A program made the position numbers and the translations under genes. Source: Bordetella parapertussis (lineage in GTDB: Bacteria > Pseudomonadota > Gammaproteobacteria > Burkholderiales > SG8-39). Taken from it: a DNA stretch of 40,813 nt. How positions within the stretch are numbered: the first letter of the stretch is position 1; every line of letters starts with the position of its first letter. Shown here piece after piece: positions 1 to 9,054 of the stretch. Under the pieces are notes generated by a model. The model was not told where the DNA came from. It made no database searches and saw only the letters and a program-made list of their open reading frames with translations. The stretch is taken from assembly GCA_945861875.1 (NCBI GenBank), contig CAMAWC010000030.1:1-40813 (forward strand). The letters run 5' to 3'.

Positions 1-32
1 GCGTGTTTCCGGCTTCGCCGCGTTGGCACATG

Positions 33-1010
33 CTAGTCAAGATGGATGCCGGCGTCCTTGACCACCTTGGCCCAGCGTGTGGTGTCGGTCTTGATGGTGG
101 CGGCAAATTCCCCGGGCGTGCCGCCGACCGGCTCGATGCCCAGCGCGGCAAAACGGTCCTGCAGGTCTTTTTGCGCCAGCGCCTGGCCGATTTCGCCGTT
201 GAGCTTTTGCACCAGGTCGGGCGCGGTGCTGGCCGGCGCGAGTATGCCGTACCAGGAAGTGACATCAAAACCGGGATAGCCCGACTCGGCAAGGGTTGGC
301 ACAGCGGGCAGGCGCGCCACGCGTTTTGCCGAGCTGAAAGCGAGGGCGCGCAGCCTGCCGCCGGCAAGATAGGGCTCGGCGGTGGGCAGCGCGGTGATCA
401 GCATCTGGATCTGTCCGGCCAGCACGTCCTGCATCGCCTGCCCGCCGCCCTTGTACGGCACGTGCGTCATGTCGATACCGGCGCGCGCCTTGAGCAGCTC
501 GCCGGTGAGGTGGCCGGTGCTGCCATGCCCGGCCGAGGAATAGTTGATGCGGCCGGGCGAGGCCTTTGCCAGCGCGATGAATTCCTCGATGGTATTGGCC
601 TTGAGCGAGGGATGGACGACGATCAGCAAGGGCACCTGTGCGATATTGACCACCGGCGCGAGGTCTTTTTGCGGATCAAAGGGCAGGCTCTTGTAGACGT
701 TGGGGTTGATCGCCATGGTGCCGTCAAAACTCATCACCAGGGTGTAGCCGTCGCCGGGCGACTTGGCCACGGCGTCGGTGCCGATGTTGCCATTGGCGCC
801 GGGCTTGTTCTCGACGATGACCTGCTGGCCGAGCGACGCCCCGAGTTTTTGCGCAACAATGCGCGCCAGCACATCGGTGGTGCCGCCGGGGGCAAAGGGC
901 ACGACCAGCCGGACCGGCTTGGACGGATAGGCTTGCGCCTGTGCAGCCGGCGGGGTGAGCAGCAATACCGCGGCGATTGCCGCGAGCATATTCGGGTACA
1001 GAATTTTCAT
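33..1010 (-). CDS. Tripartite tricarboxylate transporter substrate-binding protein (Bug/TctC family)
   Basis: This is a periplasmic solute-binding protein of 325 aa, the usual size for the Bug family, which binds small carboxylates or amides. The ATG at 1010 is preceded by an AAGGGG ribosome site and begins a clear Sec signal peptide (hydrophobic core LAAIAAVLLLTPPAAQAQA). The mature N-terminus then carries the family signature YPSKPVRLVVPFAPGG. The reading frame stays open further upstream, but that stretch has no coherent protein character. No TctA/TctB membrane partners are present here, which is common for orphan Bug proteins in betaproteobacteria. The ligand cannot be predicted. It follows the symporter gene on the same strand with 223 bases between them, so it is probably a separate unit. 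Confidence 0.9.
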   Translation of the reverse strand: MKILYPNMLAAIAAVLLLTPPAAQAQAYPSKPVRLVVPFAPGGTTDVLARIVAQKLGASLGQQVIVENKPGANGNIGTDAVAKSPGDGYTLVMSFDGTMAINPNVYKSLPFDPQKDLAPVVNIAQVPLLIVVHPSLKANTIEEFIALAKASPGRINYSSAGHGSTGHLTGELLKARAGIDMTHVPYKGGGQAMQDVLAGQIQMLITALPTAEPYLAGGRLRALAFSSAKRVARLPAVPTLAESGYPGFDVTSWYGILAPASTAPDLVQKLNGEIGQALAQKDLQDRFAALGIEPVGGTPGEFAATIKTDTTRWAKVVKDAGIHLD

Positions 1011-1190
1011 GACACCCCTTTGGTGTTGGCGGCGCCGGGTTTGGTGCAACCCCAGTCTGATTAACCGGCCGCAAGCAGGCCCAGTGTAGCAAAGGCGCTG
1101 GCTGGCGGGCGACCGGGCACGCAGTCTCGCTGGCTTTGCCACGCGGGACGAACAACGCCGCAAAAAACCGCAGCGGCTTCTAAAGGGTAT

Positions 1191-1221
1191 GCTGGAAACC
1201 CGCCAGCAGCGCGTTTCCAGC
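1191..1221 (-). terminator. Terminator-like hairpin downstream of the symporter gene
   Basis: Perfect 9-bp inverted arms GCTGGAAAC (1191-1199) and GTTTCCAGC (1213-1221) enclose a 13-base loop. They lie just after the stop of the minus-strand symporter gene. There is no strong T-run, so intrinsic termination is uncertain. A similar TTTCCAGCCGA string lies just past the stop of ubiJ near 16863. Confidence 0.35.
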
Positions 1222-1233
1222 CGACGGACCGGA

Positions 1234-2712
1234 TTAGTGGCTGCCGGGCGCCTGGTGTGGGTGTGGCGTGTGGTGCGCGGGGTGGACCACCGCATCCGGG
1301 TGCGTGGGTCCCTTGCCGACGAGCGAGCCGACCAGCATGCCGAGGATGGCGAAGGCGAGGCCGACCAGTTGCGGCGGCCAGATGGTTTCGTCGCCGAACT
1401 TCTCCATCGCGATCCAGGAAACCAGGCCCAGTACGATGGACATGATGGCGCCGGCGTTGTTGGCGCGGGGCCAGAATATGCCCGCCGCAAGCGGCACGAA
1501 GGCGCCCACCAGCGTCACCTTGTAGGCGTTTTGCACCATCTCGTACATGGTGCTCTTGGAGTTGAGCGCAAACAGCAGCGCGGCGAGGGTGAAGCTCACC
1601 AGCACCGAACGCAGCAGGATCATGAACTGGCGGTCGCTGATGTTTTTCATAAACGGGCGCAGCACGTTCTCGGTGCAGATGGCGGTGGGCGCGAGCAGCG
1701 CGCCGCTGGCCGTGGAAAGGATGGCCGAGAGCAGCGCGCCAAAAAACATCACCTGCGCCCACAGCGGCGTGCGCGCGAGGATCAGGTCGGGCAGGATGCG
1801 CTGCACCTCGCGCCCGTCCTCGGAGGCGAACAGTTTGACCATGCCCGGGTCTATCACCACCGCCGCGTAGGCGATGAACATCGGAATGAATGCGAAAGAG
1901 AAGTAGAACAAACCGCCAAGCAGCGCACCGCGCACCGCGGTCTTTTCATTCTTGGCGGAGGTGACGCGCTGGAACACGTCCTGCTGCGGAATCGAGCCGA
2001 TGGCAAGGGTGAGGAAGGCGGCGATGAAGGCGAGCCACTCTTTTGTCCCGGCTTTGGGCCAGAACTCGAATTTTCCCGCCTCACTTGCCGCGGCGATCAC
2101 CTTGGCAGGGCCGCCGGCCATGTCGCCCACCAGCCAGGCGATGAAGCACAGCCCGATGACGATCATTACCGACTGGAACAGGTCAGTGATGGCCACCGAC
2201 CACATGCCGCCCCAGATGGTGTAGCCGAGCACGATCGCGGCGCCGAGCATGATGCCCTCGCTCAGTGTCAGCGCGCCCTGCGACAGCACCGAGAAGGCGA
2301 GGCCGAGCGCGGTGAGCTGGGCCGAGGTCCAGCCGAGGTAAGAGGCGGTGATGGCGAGGCTGGTGATGACTTCGACCGGTTTGTTGTAGCGCTTGCGGTA
2401 AAAGTCGCCGATGGTGAGCAAGTCCATGCGGTAGAACGCCTTGGCAAAGAACAGCGCCACCAGCACCAGGCACATCGACGAGCCGAAGGGGTCGGCGACG
2501 ACGCCGCCAATGCCGTCCTTGGCAAAGGTCGCAGAAACCGACAGCACCGTTTCGGCGCCGAACCAGGTGGCGAACACCGTGGCGACGCTGATATACAGCG
2601 GCAGGCTGCGCCCGGCCACCAGAAAATCCTTGGAGTTGTGCACGCGCCGCGCCGCCCACAGGCCGATGGCGATGGTGACGGCAAGATAGAGGACGACGAA
2701 CCCGATCAGCAT
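1234..2712 (-). CDS. Sodium:solute symporter family protein (SSS)
   Basis: A 492-aa polytopic inner-membrane protein with about 13 hydrophobic segments. It is recognisable as an SSS-family Na+-coupled importer by an N-terminal membrane helix followed by KDFLVAGRSLP, then ATWFGAETVLS and the TIGDFYRKRY segment. SSS members import monocarboxylates, pantothenate, proline or urea; the substrate here is not evident. The last 25 residues are unusual, with seven histidines among prolines (HPAHHTPHPH). The gene starts 77 bases downstream of ubiB on the same strand, and read-through from ubiB is possible. A functional link with the carboxylate-binding protein gene beyond it is conjecture. Confidence 0.88.
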   Translation of the reverse strand: MLIGFVVLYLAVTIAIGLWAARRVHNSKDFLVAGRSLPLYISVATVFATWFGAETVLSVSATFAKDGIGGVVADPFGSSMCLVLVALFFAKAFYRMDLLTIGDFYRKRYNKPVEVITSLAITASYLGWTSAQLTALGLAFSVLSQGALTLSEGIMLGAAIVLGYTIWGGMWSVAITDLFQSVMIVIGLCFIAWLVGDMAGGPAKVIAAASEAGKFEFWPKAGTKEWLAFIAAFLTLAIGSIPQQDVFQRVTSAKNEKTAVRGALLGGLFYFSFAFIPMFIAYAAVVIDPGMVKLFASEDGREVQRILPDLILARTPLWAQVMFFGALLSAILSTASGALLAPTAICTENVLRPFMKNISDRQFMILLRSVLVSFTLAALLFALNSKSTMYEMVQNAYKVTLVGAFVPLAAGIFWPRANNAGAIMSIVLGLVSWIAMEKFGDETIWPPQLVGLAFAILGMLVGSLVGKGPTHPDAVVHPAHHTPHPHQAPGSH

Positions 2713-2789
2713 GCACGCGGCCTTTCCAGCGTGGTGGGTGAAAGCGGAATTATAGCGGTGCGCTTTTCCGTTGCAATCGGTGCATCAAA

Positions 2790-4337
2790 CTAGTGCAGCA
2801 GCAGGTACAGCGTCACGACGAGCTGGAGGGCGAGCAGCACGGCGATCCACGTCAGCGCGCGCGATTGGCGCGACTGTTCGAGCAGCAGGCGCACACCGGC
2901 CTGGCGCGCCGGTTCCAGCCTGTCCTCGGCCAGCAGTTGGTGGGCGAGGCGCGGCAATTGCGGCAGCATCGCCGCCCAGGTGGGCGCTTCCTGCTTGAGT
3001 GCGCGGGCGAGGGCGCGCCAGCCGATTTGTTCGTCCATCCAGCGTTGCAGGTAAGGCTTTGCGGTCTTCCACAGGTCGAGCTTGGGGTCGAGGTCGCGCC
3101 CGAGGCCCTCGATGTTGAGCAGGGTTTTTTGCAGCATCACCAGCTGCGGCTGTATTTCCACGCCAAAGCGGCGCGAGGTCTGGAACAGGCGCAGCAGTAC
3201 CACGCCGAACTTGATCTCCGACAGCGGGCGGTCGAAGATTGGTTCGCATACGGCCCTGATCGCCGACTCGAGCTCATCCACGCGCGTGTCGGCCGGCACC
3301 CAGCCCGATTCGAGGTGCACCTCGGCCACGCGCTTGTAGTCGCGGTTGAAAAAGGCGAGGAAGTTGCGCGCAAGGTAATGCTTGTCGGTGTCGGTGAGCG
3401 TGCCCATGATGCCAAAATCGAGGGCGATGAACTGGCCGCGCTTCTCCCCTTCGGTGGCGACCTGGATATTGCCCGGGTGCATGTCGGCGTGGAAAAAACC
3501 GTCGCGAAACACCTGGGTGAAAAAAATCTCCACGCCGGCGCGGGCGAGGGCCGGGATGTCGACCCCCGCGGCGCGCAGCGTGTCGACCTGGCTGATCGGC
3601 GTGCCGTGCATGCGCTGCATGGTCATCACCGTCGGGTGGCACCAGTCCCAGTAGACTTCGGGCACTGTCATCAACGGCGAGCCGGCAAAGTTGCGCCGCA
3701 ATTGCGAGGCATTGGCCGCTTCTCGCGTCAGGTCGAGTTCGTAGTGCAGGTGCTTGGCGAATTCGGCCACCACTTCGCGCGGCTTCAAGCGCTTGCCATC
3801 GGCCCACAGCGACTCGATCAGCCAGGCGGCGATGTCGAGCAGCGCGATGTCTTTTTTGATCAGCGGGGCGATGCCCGGGCGCAGGATTTTCAGCGCCACC
3901 TCGGTGCCGGCGTGGGGACCCTCGCGCAGCACGGCAAAATGCACCTGCGCCACCGAGGCGCTCGCAACCGGCTCGGCCTCAAAGTCGGAGAATGCCGTCT
4001 CGATGGGGCAACCGAACGCCTGTTCGATTTCGGCGCGCGCCTCGGCGGCCGGAAAGGGCGGCACCTGGTCCTGCAGTTTGGCCAGTTCGTCGGCGATGTC
4101 CTCGGGCAGCAGGTCGCGCCGTGTCGAGAGCATCTGCCCGAACTTGACGAAAATCGGCCCCAGCGCCTCAAGGGCCTGCCGCAGCCTTACGGCGCGCGGC
4201 TCGCTGAATTTGCGCCGTGGCAGCGCCGCCTCGATGAACACCGCAACACGGCTCGGCGTGGCGGCAAAGAGGAATTCCTCCAGGCCGAAGCGAAGGGCGA
4301 CAGAAACGATGCGTAACAGGCGCAGGAGACGGAGCAA
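2790..4337 (-). CDS. ubiB: Ubiquinone biosynthesis protein kinase-like UbiB
   Basis: 515-aa member of the ABC1/ADCK/UbiB atypical kinase family, needed for ubiquinone biosynthesis; probably an ATPase that helps extract lipid intermediates from the membrane. Visible hallmarks are the KxGQ motif (KFGQ, 65-68), the alanine-rich loop [10 protein letters not shown] (about 124-133), the lysine in VALK (150), HADMHPGN (283-290), DFG (307-309) and a hydrophobic C-terminal tail (about 493-515) for membrane attachment. No in-frame ATG precedes the KFGQ region and a stop lies just upstream, so TTG at 4337 is the likely start; no strong ribosome site is seen. In relatives ubiB directly follows ubiJ; here 12.5 kb separates them. 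Confidence 0.95.
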   Translation of the reverse strand: MLRLLRLLRIVSVALRFGLEEFLFAATPSRVAVFIEAALPRRKFSEPRAVRLRQALEALGPIFVKFGQMLSTRRDLLPEDIADELAKLQDQVPPFPAAEARAEIEQAFGCPIETAFSDFEAEPVASASVAQVHFAVLREGPHAGTEVALKILRPGIAPLIKKDIALLDIAAWLIESLWADGKRLKPREVVAEFAKHLHYELDLTREAANASQLRRNFAGSPLMTVPEVYWDWCHPTVMTMQRMHGTPISQVDTLRAAGVDIPALARAGVEIFFTQVFRDGFFHADMHPGNIQVATEGEKRGQFIALDFGIMGTLTDTDKHYLARNFLAFFNRDYKRVAEVHLESGWVPADTRVDELESAIRAVCEPIFDRPLSEIKFGVVLLRLFQTSRRFGVEIQPQLVMLQKTLLNIEGLGRDLDPKLDLWKTAKPYLQRWMDEQIGWRALARALKQEAPTWAAMLPQLPRLAHQLLAEDRLEPARQAGVRLLLEQSRQSRALTWIAVLLALQLVVTLYLLLH

Positions 4338-4450
4338 GCTGGGTGCGATCGGGACAAAGGCCTGAACCGGTCAGGCGGGGACTTCGAATTTACCAGATTT
4401 GGCTGTGCCGATGCCGCCGCGTCGACGAATTGTGCGCCGACCCCGGGCGG

Positions 4451-5701
4451 CTAGGGTTTCACCGCGGTAAGATCGATTTCGACCTTGCATCCGGGCACCA
4501 GCAGCTTGCTCACCTGCAAGGTGGTGCGCGGCGGCGGTGATGGGAAAAACTCCTTCCACACCTGGTCGAAATAGTAAAAATCCCCGAGGTCGGTGAGAAA
4601 GACCTGCGATTTCACCGTGTCCTTGAGCTCCAGCCCCGCCGCTTCGTAGACGCTTTTCAGGTTGTTCAGAATGTAGCGTGTCTGTTTCTGGATGTCCGAG
4701 CCGTAGTAGGGGAAGGCCGGATCCTGGCGCGCTTCGGGTGGCACGCCGGTTTTTTGGTCGGAGGCGAGCTGGCCCGCGGCATAAAGCGTGTCGCCGACCA
4801 GCAGGCCCTGGCAGTAATGGGCGCCCGGCGCGGGCGCGTTCCTGGCCGTGACCACCTGTTTTTTGGTTCCCGGCAGCACGCCCCACAAGTCGATCTCGAT
4901 CTTGCAGCCGGGTACCAGCAACGCACCCACCTCCACCGTGGTGCGCGGCGGCGGCGAGGGGAAGAATTCCTTCCAGACCTCGTTGAACAGGTAAAAATCG
5001 TTGAGGTCGGTCAGAAACACCTGTGACTTCACCACGTCCTTGAAATCGCAGCCGGCGGCCTCGAACACGCTTTTGATGTTGTTGAGGACGTAGCGCGTCT
5101 GCTTCTGTATGGTCGAGCCGTAGTAGGGGAAGGCCGGGTCCTGGCGCGCCTCGGGTGGCACCCCGGTCTTGTAGTCCGAAGCGATCTGCCCGGCGGCGTA
5201 CAACGTGTTGCCTATGAGCACGCCCTGCGAGTAATGCGCCATCGGCGTGGGCGTCTTTGCGCCGCTGATGGTCTTGCGCGGCACCGACGGTTTGACGCCC
5301 CACAGGTCGATTTCGACCTTGCATCCTGGCACCAGCAGGCCGCCGACCTGAACCGTGGTGCGCGGCGGCGGCGAGGGGAAGAACTCCTTCCACACCTGGT
5401 CGAAATAAAAGAAGTCGTTCAGGTCGGTGAGGAACACCTGTGACTTCACTACGTCGGTAAAGTCGGCGCCGGCGGCCTGGAACACGCTGCGTATGTTGTT
5501 AAGTACATAGCGCGCCTGTTTCTGGATGTCCGAACCGTAGTACGGAAAGGCCGCGTCCTGGCGCGCCTCCGGCGGCACGCCGGTCTTGTAGTCCGAGGCG
5601 ATCTGGCCCGCAGCGTAGACGATATCGCCAGCCAGGACGCCCTGGCAGTAGTGCGCCATCGGCGTGGGTGTGCCGGCCCCGGTGAGTCGTTCGAGTTTCA
5701 T
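4451..5701 (-). CDS. Triple tandem RidA (YjgF/UK114) domain protein
   Basis: 416 aa made of three consecutive RidA domains (about 1-139, 140-278, 279-416) repeating with an exact 139-residue period. RidA enzymes hydrolyse reactive enamine/imine intermediates such as 2-aminoacrylate. Each copy has YAAGQ, PPEARQD, KSQVFLTDL, the arginine of SPPPRTT (R114, R253, R392) and a late glutamate in EID (E130, E269, E408); these match the catalytic Arg and Glu of classic RidA, so all three look active. Ordinary RidA is about 130 aa and works as a homotrimer with sites at subunit interfaces, so one chain could fold as a complete trimer (inference). It lies 43 bases behind livF and is probably the last gene of that operon, tying it to the imported substrate. 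Confidence 0.93.
   Translation of the reverse strand: MKLERLTGAGTPTPMAHYCQGVLAGDIVYAAGQIASDYKTGVPPEARQDAAFPYYGSDIQKQARYVLNNIRSVFQAAGADFTDVVKSQVFLTDLNDFFYFDQVWKEFFPSPPPRTTVQVGGLLVPGCKVEIDLWGVKPSVPRKTISGAKTPTPMAHYSQGVLIGNTLYAAGQIASDYKTGVPPEARQDPAFPYYGSTIQKQTRYVLNNIKSVFEAAGCDFKDVVKSQVFLTDLNDFYLFNEVWKEFFPSPPPRTTVEVGALLVPGCKIEIDLWGVLPGTKKQVVTARNAPAPGAHYCQGLLVGDTLYAAGQLASDQKTGVPPEARQDPAFPYYGSDIQKQTRYILNNLKSVYEAAGLELKDTVKSQVFLTDLGDFYYFDQVWKEFFPSPPPRTTLQVSKLLVPGCKVEIDLTAVKP
4451..5701 (-). repeat. Three direct 417-bp in-frame repeats inside the RidA gene
   Basis: The coding sequence consists of three tandem units of about 417 bases (roughly 5701-5285, 5284-4868 and 4867-4451, read on the minus strand). 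They are still clearly similar at DNA level; for example, the stretches coding SPPPRTT and PPEARQD recur at the same phase. This indicates intragenic duplication and could support unequal recombination that changes domain number. Confidence 0.85.
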
Positions 5702-5744
5702 GCTTGCGCTCCCTGTGGTTTGGTCGGATGCGACGTATCGATGG

Positions 5745-6449
5745 CTAGCCGCCCAGGTAAGCGCGATGCACTTCCGGGTTGGCCTGCAATTCCTTGGCCG
5801 GTCCCGACAGCATCACGCGACCGGTCTCGAGCACGTAGGCGCGGTCGGCAAGGCGCAGCGCCAGCGCGGCATTTTGCTCCACCAGCAGCACCGTGGTGCC
5901 CTGCTTGCGGATGGCGGCGATCATGCTGCCTATGGTCTCGACCATCATCGGTGCGAGGCCCATCGACGGTTCGTCGAACAGGCACAACGCCGGACGAGAC
6001 ATCAGTGCGCGGCCGATGGCGACCATTTGCTGCTGGCCGCCCGAGAGTGTGCCGGCGAGCTGGGCGTGACGTTCCTTGAGGATGGGAAAAGTCTCGTACA
6101 CGCGCTCAATGTCCTCGCGTACGCCGGCCCCGTCCCTGCGTACGAAGGCCCCCAACTCAAGATGCTCATACACGGTCATTTCCGGCCATATCTTGCGCTC
6201 TTCGGGGCAGTGCGCGATGCCCATGCGTACGATGGCGTCCGAGTCCGCGCCCTGAATCGGTTTGCCACGGAAATGGATGCTGCCCGCACTGGGTGCGAGG
6301 AGGCCGGAAATCATGCGCAGCACCGTTGTTTTTCCGGCGCCGTTGGCGCCGATCAGTGCCACCAGTTCGCCTTCTGCGACCTCCAGGGTCACGTCGTCGA
6401 GCACGCGGGTGTTGCCGCGGTGCAGGGTGATGTTATTGAGTGACAGCAT
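5745..6449 (-). CDS. livF: Branched-chain amino acid-type ABC transporter ATP-binding protein LivF
   Basis: ATPase subunit of a Liv-type (HAAT family) ABC importer. Walker A is GANGAGKTT (34-42 from the chosen start), the signature is LSGGQQQM and Walker B runs into LFDEPSMGLAP. The length of about 234 aa is typical of LivF. Two starts are possible: ATG 6449 (MLSLNN, the usual LivF beginning) and ATG 6464, five codons upstream; both overlap the end of livG, as expected for translational coupling. It pairs with LivG to power the LivH/LivM permease. Liv systems import branched-chain amino acids but also urea, amides and aromatic acids, so the ligand is open. Confidence 0.93.
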   Translation of the reverse strand: MLSLNNITLHRGNTRVLDDVTLEVAEGELVALIGANGAGKTTVLRMISGLLAPSAGSIHFRGKPIQGADSDAIVRMGIAHCPEERKIWPEMTVYEHLELGAFVRRDGAGVREDIERVYETFPILKERHAQLAGTLSGGQQQMVAIGRALMSRPALCLFDEPSMGLAPMMVETIGSMIAAIRKQGTTVLLVEQNAALALRLADRAYVLETGRVMLSGPAKELQANPEVHRAYLGG

Positions 6450-7179
6450 CGTCTGTCTTTTCATCCGGCTGTTGTACGCCGAGGTAGGCTTCGATGACGT
6501 TGCGGTCGGCGCGCACCGCCTGCGGGCTGCCCTCGGCGATTTTCTCGCCGTAGTTGAGCACGATGACGCGGTCGGAAATGCTCATCACCACATGCATGTT
6601 GTGCTCGACCAGCACGATGGCAAAGCCCAGGGTGCGCAACTCGCCGATGAGGCGCACGATTAGCGCGCTCTCCTGGTGGTTCATGCCCGAGGCCGGCTCA
6701 TCGAGCAGCAGCACCGTCGGCTTGGCCGCCAGGGCCTGGGCGATTTCGAGCAGGCGCTGGTCGCCGTAGGACAACTGGTCGGCGCGCAGGTGCATTTTTG
6801 CGGTCAGGCCCACAGTCGCCAGCGCTTCGCGCGCGCGCGCTTCGGGGTCGGCGTCACCGCGCGCGAGCGCGCCGGCGAGCACGCCCTCGACCAGCGGCAG
6901 TACGCCGAAAACCTCGGTTTTCTGGAAGGTGCGCACCACGCCCATTTGCGCGATGCGAAACGCCGGGTGGCGGTGGATGGGCTCATTGCGAAAGCGCACC
7001 TCGCCGGCGGTCGGGCGCACGCGGCCGGTGATGACGTTAAAGAGTGTTGTTTTACCGGCGCCGTTGGGCCCGATGACACTCAGCACCTCCCCGGCCGATA
7101 CGGCAAGGTTGATGTCCTTGAGCGCCATCAGCCCGCCGAAGCGGACCGAGACATCCCTGACTTCAAGCAGGGCGCTCAT
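6433..7179 (-). CDS. livG: Branched-chain amino acid-type ABC transporter ATP-binding protein LivG
   Basis: Second ATPase of the Liv-type importer, 248 aa. Walker A GPNGAGKTT lies at 37-45, signature LSYGD at 136-140, Walker B VLLLDE at 156-161 and the switch histidine in VEHNM at about 193. The C-terminal AYLG motif typical of LivG is present near 231. The open frame extends far upstream, but the real start is ATG 7179, overlapping the livM stop in an ATGA arrangement. Its end overlaps the start of livF. These overlaps indicate one polycistronic, translationally coupled unit. Confidence 0.94.
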   Translation of the reverse strand: MSALLEVRDVSVRFGGLMALKDINLAVSAGEVLSVIGPNGAGKTTLFNVITGRVRPTAGEVRFRNEPIHRHPAFRIAQMGVVRTFQKTEVFGVLPLVEGVLAGALARGDADPEARAREALATVGLTAKMHLRADQLSYGDQRLLEIAQALAAKPTVLLLDEPASGMNHQESALIVRLIGELRTLGFAIVLVEHNMHVVMSISDRVIVLNYGEKIAEGSPQAVRADRNVIEAYLGVQQPDEKTDDAVTQ

Positions 7180-8162
7180 GACTGCCTGCTCTTCCAGCGC
7201 GCCGGCACCAGGTGCTCGACCAGCGGGAAGATGATGCCGCGCGGCATGAACATGGTGGCGACGATGAGGATGGTCGCGAACAACACCATGCGGTATTGCG
7301 AGGCGTCGCGCAGCAGTTCGGGCAGGAAGGTGAAAATTACCGCACCGAGAACCGGGCCGATGAGCGTGCCCTTGCCGCCGAGGATCACCATGATCAGCAT
7401 GATGGTGACATAGGAAAAGTTGAACAGGTCGGGGCTGACAAAGCCGACATAGTGCCCGTACAGCGCGCCGGCGGCGCCGGCCATCGCCGCGCCGGCGACA
7501 AAGGCGATCATGCAGTAGCGAAAGGCCGAGATGCCCAGCGACTCGGCCAGCACTTCGTTTTCGCGCACCAGCGCGAAGGCGCGCCCCACCGATGAGCCGA
7601 CCAGCTTGGCGCACAACCAGAAGGTCAGCAGCGCGGCGACCAGCGCGACGTAATAAAAGCGTTCTTTCGAACTGAGGTCGATGTCGCCAATGCCCGGCAG
7701 GTACAGCGCGGGGATCTGCAGCCCCGGCAGGCCCATGAAGCCGCGGGTGACGTCGATCCAGTTTGCGGCGACCAGTTTCATGATCTCGGCAAAGGCCACG
7801 GTGATGATGACAAAACGATGCCCGCGCACGCGCAGGATCACCCAGCCGAGGGCAAAGGCGGTGATGCCGGTGATAAGGGCAGCGGCCGGAAGGCCTATCC
7901 ACATTGACCACTTCAATTTGAGAAACAGCAGTGCCGATACATAGGCGCCGAGCGCGAAAAACGCCGCGTGGGCGAGCGACAGCTGGCCGACGTAACCGAC
8001 GATGAGGTTGAGCCCGAGCGCAACCATCACGAATATCGCCGACACGATGCAAAGGTGCAGGAAGTACTCGTTGTGCACCACCAGCGGCAGCGCGAACAGC
8101 GCCAGCAGGACCGCGGCGGTGGCCAGCGGAAAACGGCGGGCGTGGGTGTTGATGTCAGCCAC
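7176..8162 (-). CDS. livM: Branched-chain amino acid-type ABC transporter permease LivM
   Basis: 328-aa inner-membrane permease with about 8-9 hydrophobic segments. The LivM family signature includes LGLNLIVGYVGQLSLAHAAF near the N-terminus and LGGKGTLIGPVLGA near the C-terminus. It forms the channel with LivH. The start ATG at 8162 lies inside the last codons of livH (8-base overlap) and its stop overlaps the livG start by 4 bases. Nothing is truncated. Confidence 0.94.
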   Translation of the reverse strand: MADINTHARRFPLATAAVLLALFALPLVVHNEYFLHLCIVSAIFVMVALGLNLIVGYVGQLSLAHAAFFALGAYVSALLFLKLKWSMWIGLPAAALITGITAFALGWVILRVRGHRFVIITVAFAEIMKLVAANWIDVTRGFMGLPGLQIPALYLPGIGDIDLSSKERFYYVALVAALLTFWLCAKLVGSSVGRAFALVRENEVLAESLGISAFRYCMIAFVAGAAMAGAAGALYGHYVGFVSPDLFNFSYVTIMLIMVILGGKGTLIGPVLGAVIFTFLPELLRDASQYRMVLFATILIVATMFMPRGIIFPLVEHLVPARWKSRQS

Positions 8163-9024
8163 GCTTGAACAATCCGTCGGGCCGGAACAGCAAGAGCAGG
8201 ATCACCGCGACAAAGCCGATGGCGTCTTTCCAGCCGCTGGAAAAATAGCCCCCGCCCAGCCCTTCGGCAAGGCCGAGAAGCAGTCCGCCGACGATGGCGC
8301 CGACAAAACTGCCCATGCCGCCGAGGATGACGACGACAAAAGCCTTAAGCGTGGCAACGCCGCCCATGGTCGGCTCCACCGGGATGAAGCCGCCGAGAAT
8401 GGCGCCGGCGGCCGCGGCCAGCGCGGCGCCAAAGCCGAAGGCGTAGAGATAAATGCTGTCGATGCGGATGCCCACCAGCGCGGCCGCCTCTTTATTCTGG
8501 AAGGTGGCCCGCATCGCCTTGCCCATGCGGGTGCGTTGTATCAGCACGTGGCCGACGATGATCAATGCGGCCGTCATCACCATCGAGAAAAGGTACAGCG
8601 GCGTGGTGTAAATGCCGAAAAAACTCATCGGGCTGGTGGGAAACGGATTGGGTACGTTTTGCGGCTGCGCGCCCCACAGCAGGTGCGCGAGGTTTTCGAG
8701 CAGGATGGACAGGCCGATGGTGACCAGTGTCGTGGTCATCACCGGCGCGTCGCGAAGGCGCTTGAAAATCACCTGCTGTATGACTATGGCCAGCAGCACC
8801 ACCAGCGCCACCGCCATGGGCAGCGCGAGGAAGTAGTTGATTTTGGCCAGGCTGACAAGGTAGAACGCGAAAAACCCGCCGATCATGTAGAACTCGCCGT
8901 GCGCGAAGTTCGCGATGTTCATCACGCCGAAAATCATCGTGAGTCCGATCGCGATCAACGCGTACGCGCAACCGATCAGCAACCCGTTGAACAGGTGCTG
9001 GCCGAAAATCGCCAGGTCAAACAC
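8155..9024 (-). CDS. livH: Branched-chain amino acid-type ABC transporter permease LivH
   Basis: 289-aa inner-membrane permease. The LivH hallmarks are the opening segment ALIAIGLTMIFGVMNIANFAHGEF and the later LGGMGSFVGAIVGG loop, which contacts the ATPases. There are about eight membrane segments and normal length. It lies 30 bases downstream of the binding-protein gene livK and overlaps livM, so the order livK-H-M-G-F is the classic arrangement of a complete importer. Confidence 0.94.
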   Translation of the reverse strand: MFDLAIFGQHLFNGLLIGCAYALIAIGLTMIFGVMNIANFAHGEFYMIGGFFAFYLVSLAKINYFLALPMAVALVVLLAIVIQQVIFKRLRDAPVMTTTLVTIGLSILLENLAHLLWGAQPQNVPNPFPTSPMSFFGIYTTPLYLFSMVMTAALIIVGHVLIQRTRMGKAMRATFQNKEAAALVGIRIDSIYLYAFGFGAALAAAAGAILGGFIPVEPTMGGVATLKAFVVVILGGMGSFVGAIVGGLLLGLAEGLGGGYFSSGWKDAIGFVAVILLLLFRPDGLFKRG

Positions 9025-9054
9025 GTCCGAGGCCGGTGAGGTGGTTCAGACGGA

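Noticed and set aside
1189..2793. Long plus-strand open frame (534 codons) opposite the symporter gene
   Set aside because: Its translation is low-complexity (Asp/Glu/Arg/His/Gly-rich) and mirrors the membrane protein on the other strand; typical antisense shadow in GC-rich DNA.
2793..4316. Long plus-strand open frame opposite ubiB
   Set aside because: Almost exactly antiparallel to ubiB, with no protein-family resemblance; shadow frame.
7180..8052. N-terminal extension of the livG frame
   Set aside because: It lies over livM in another frame and is His/Arg-rich without ABC features; livG begins at 7179 in an ATGA overlap.
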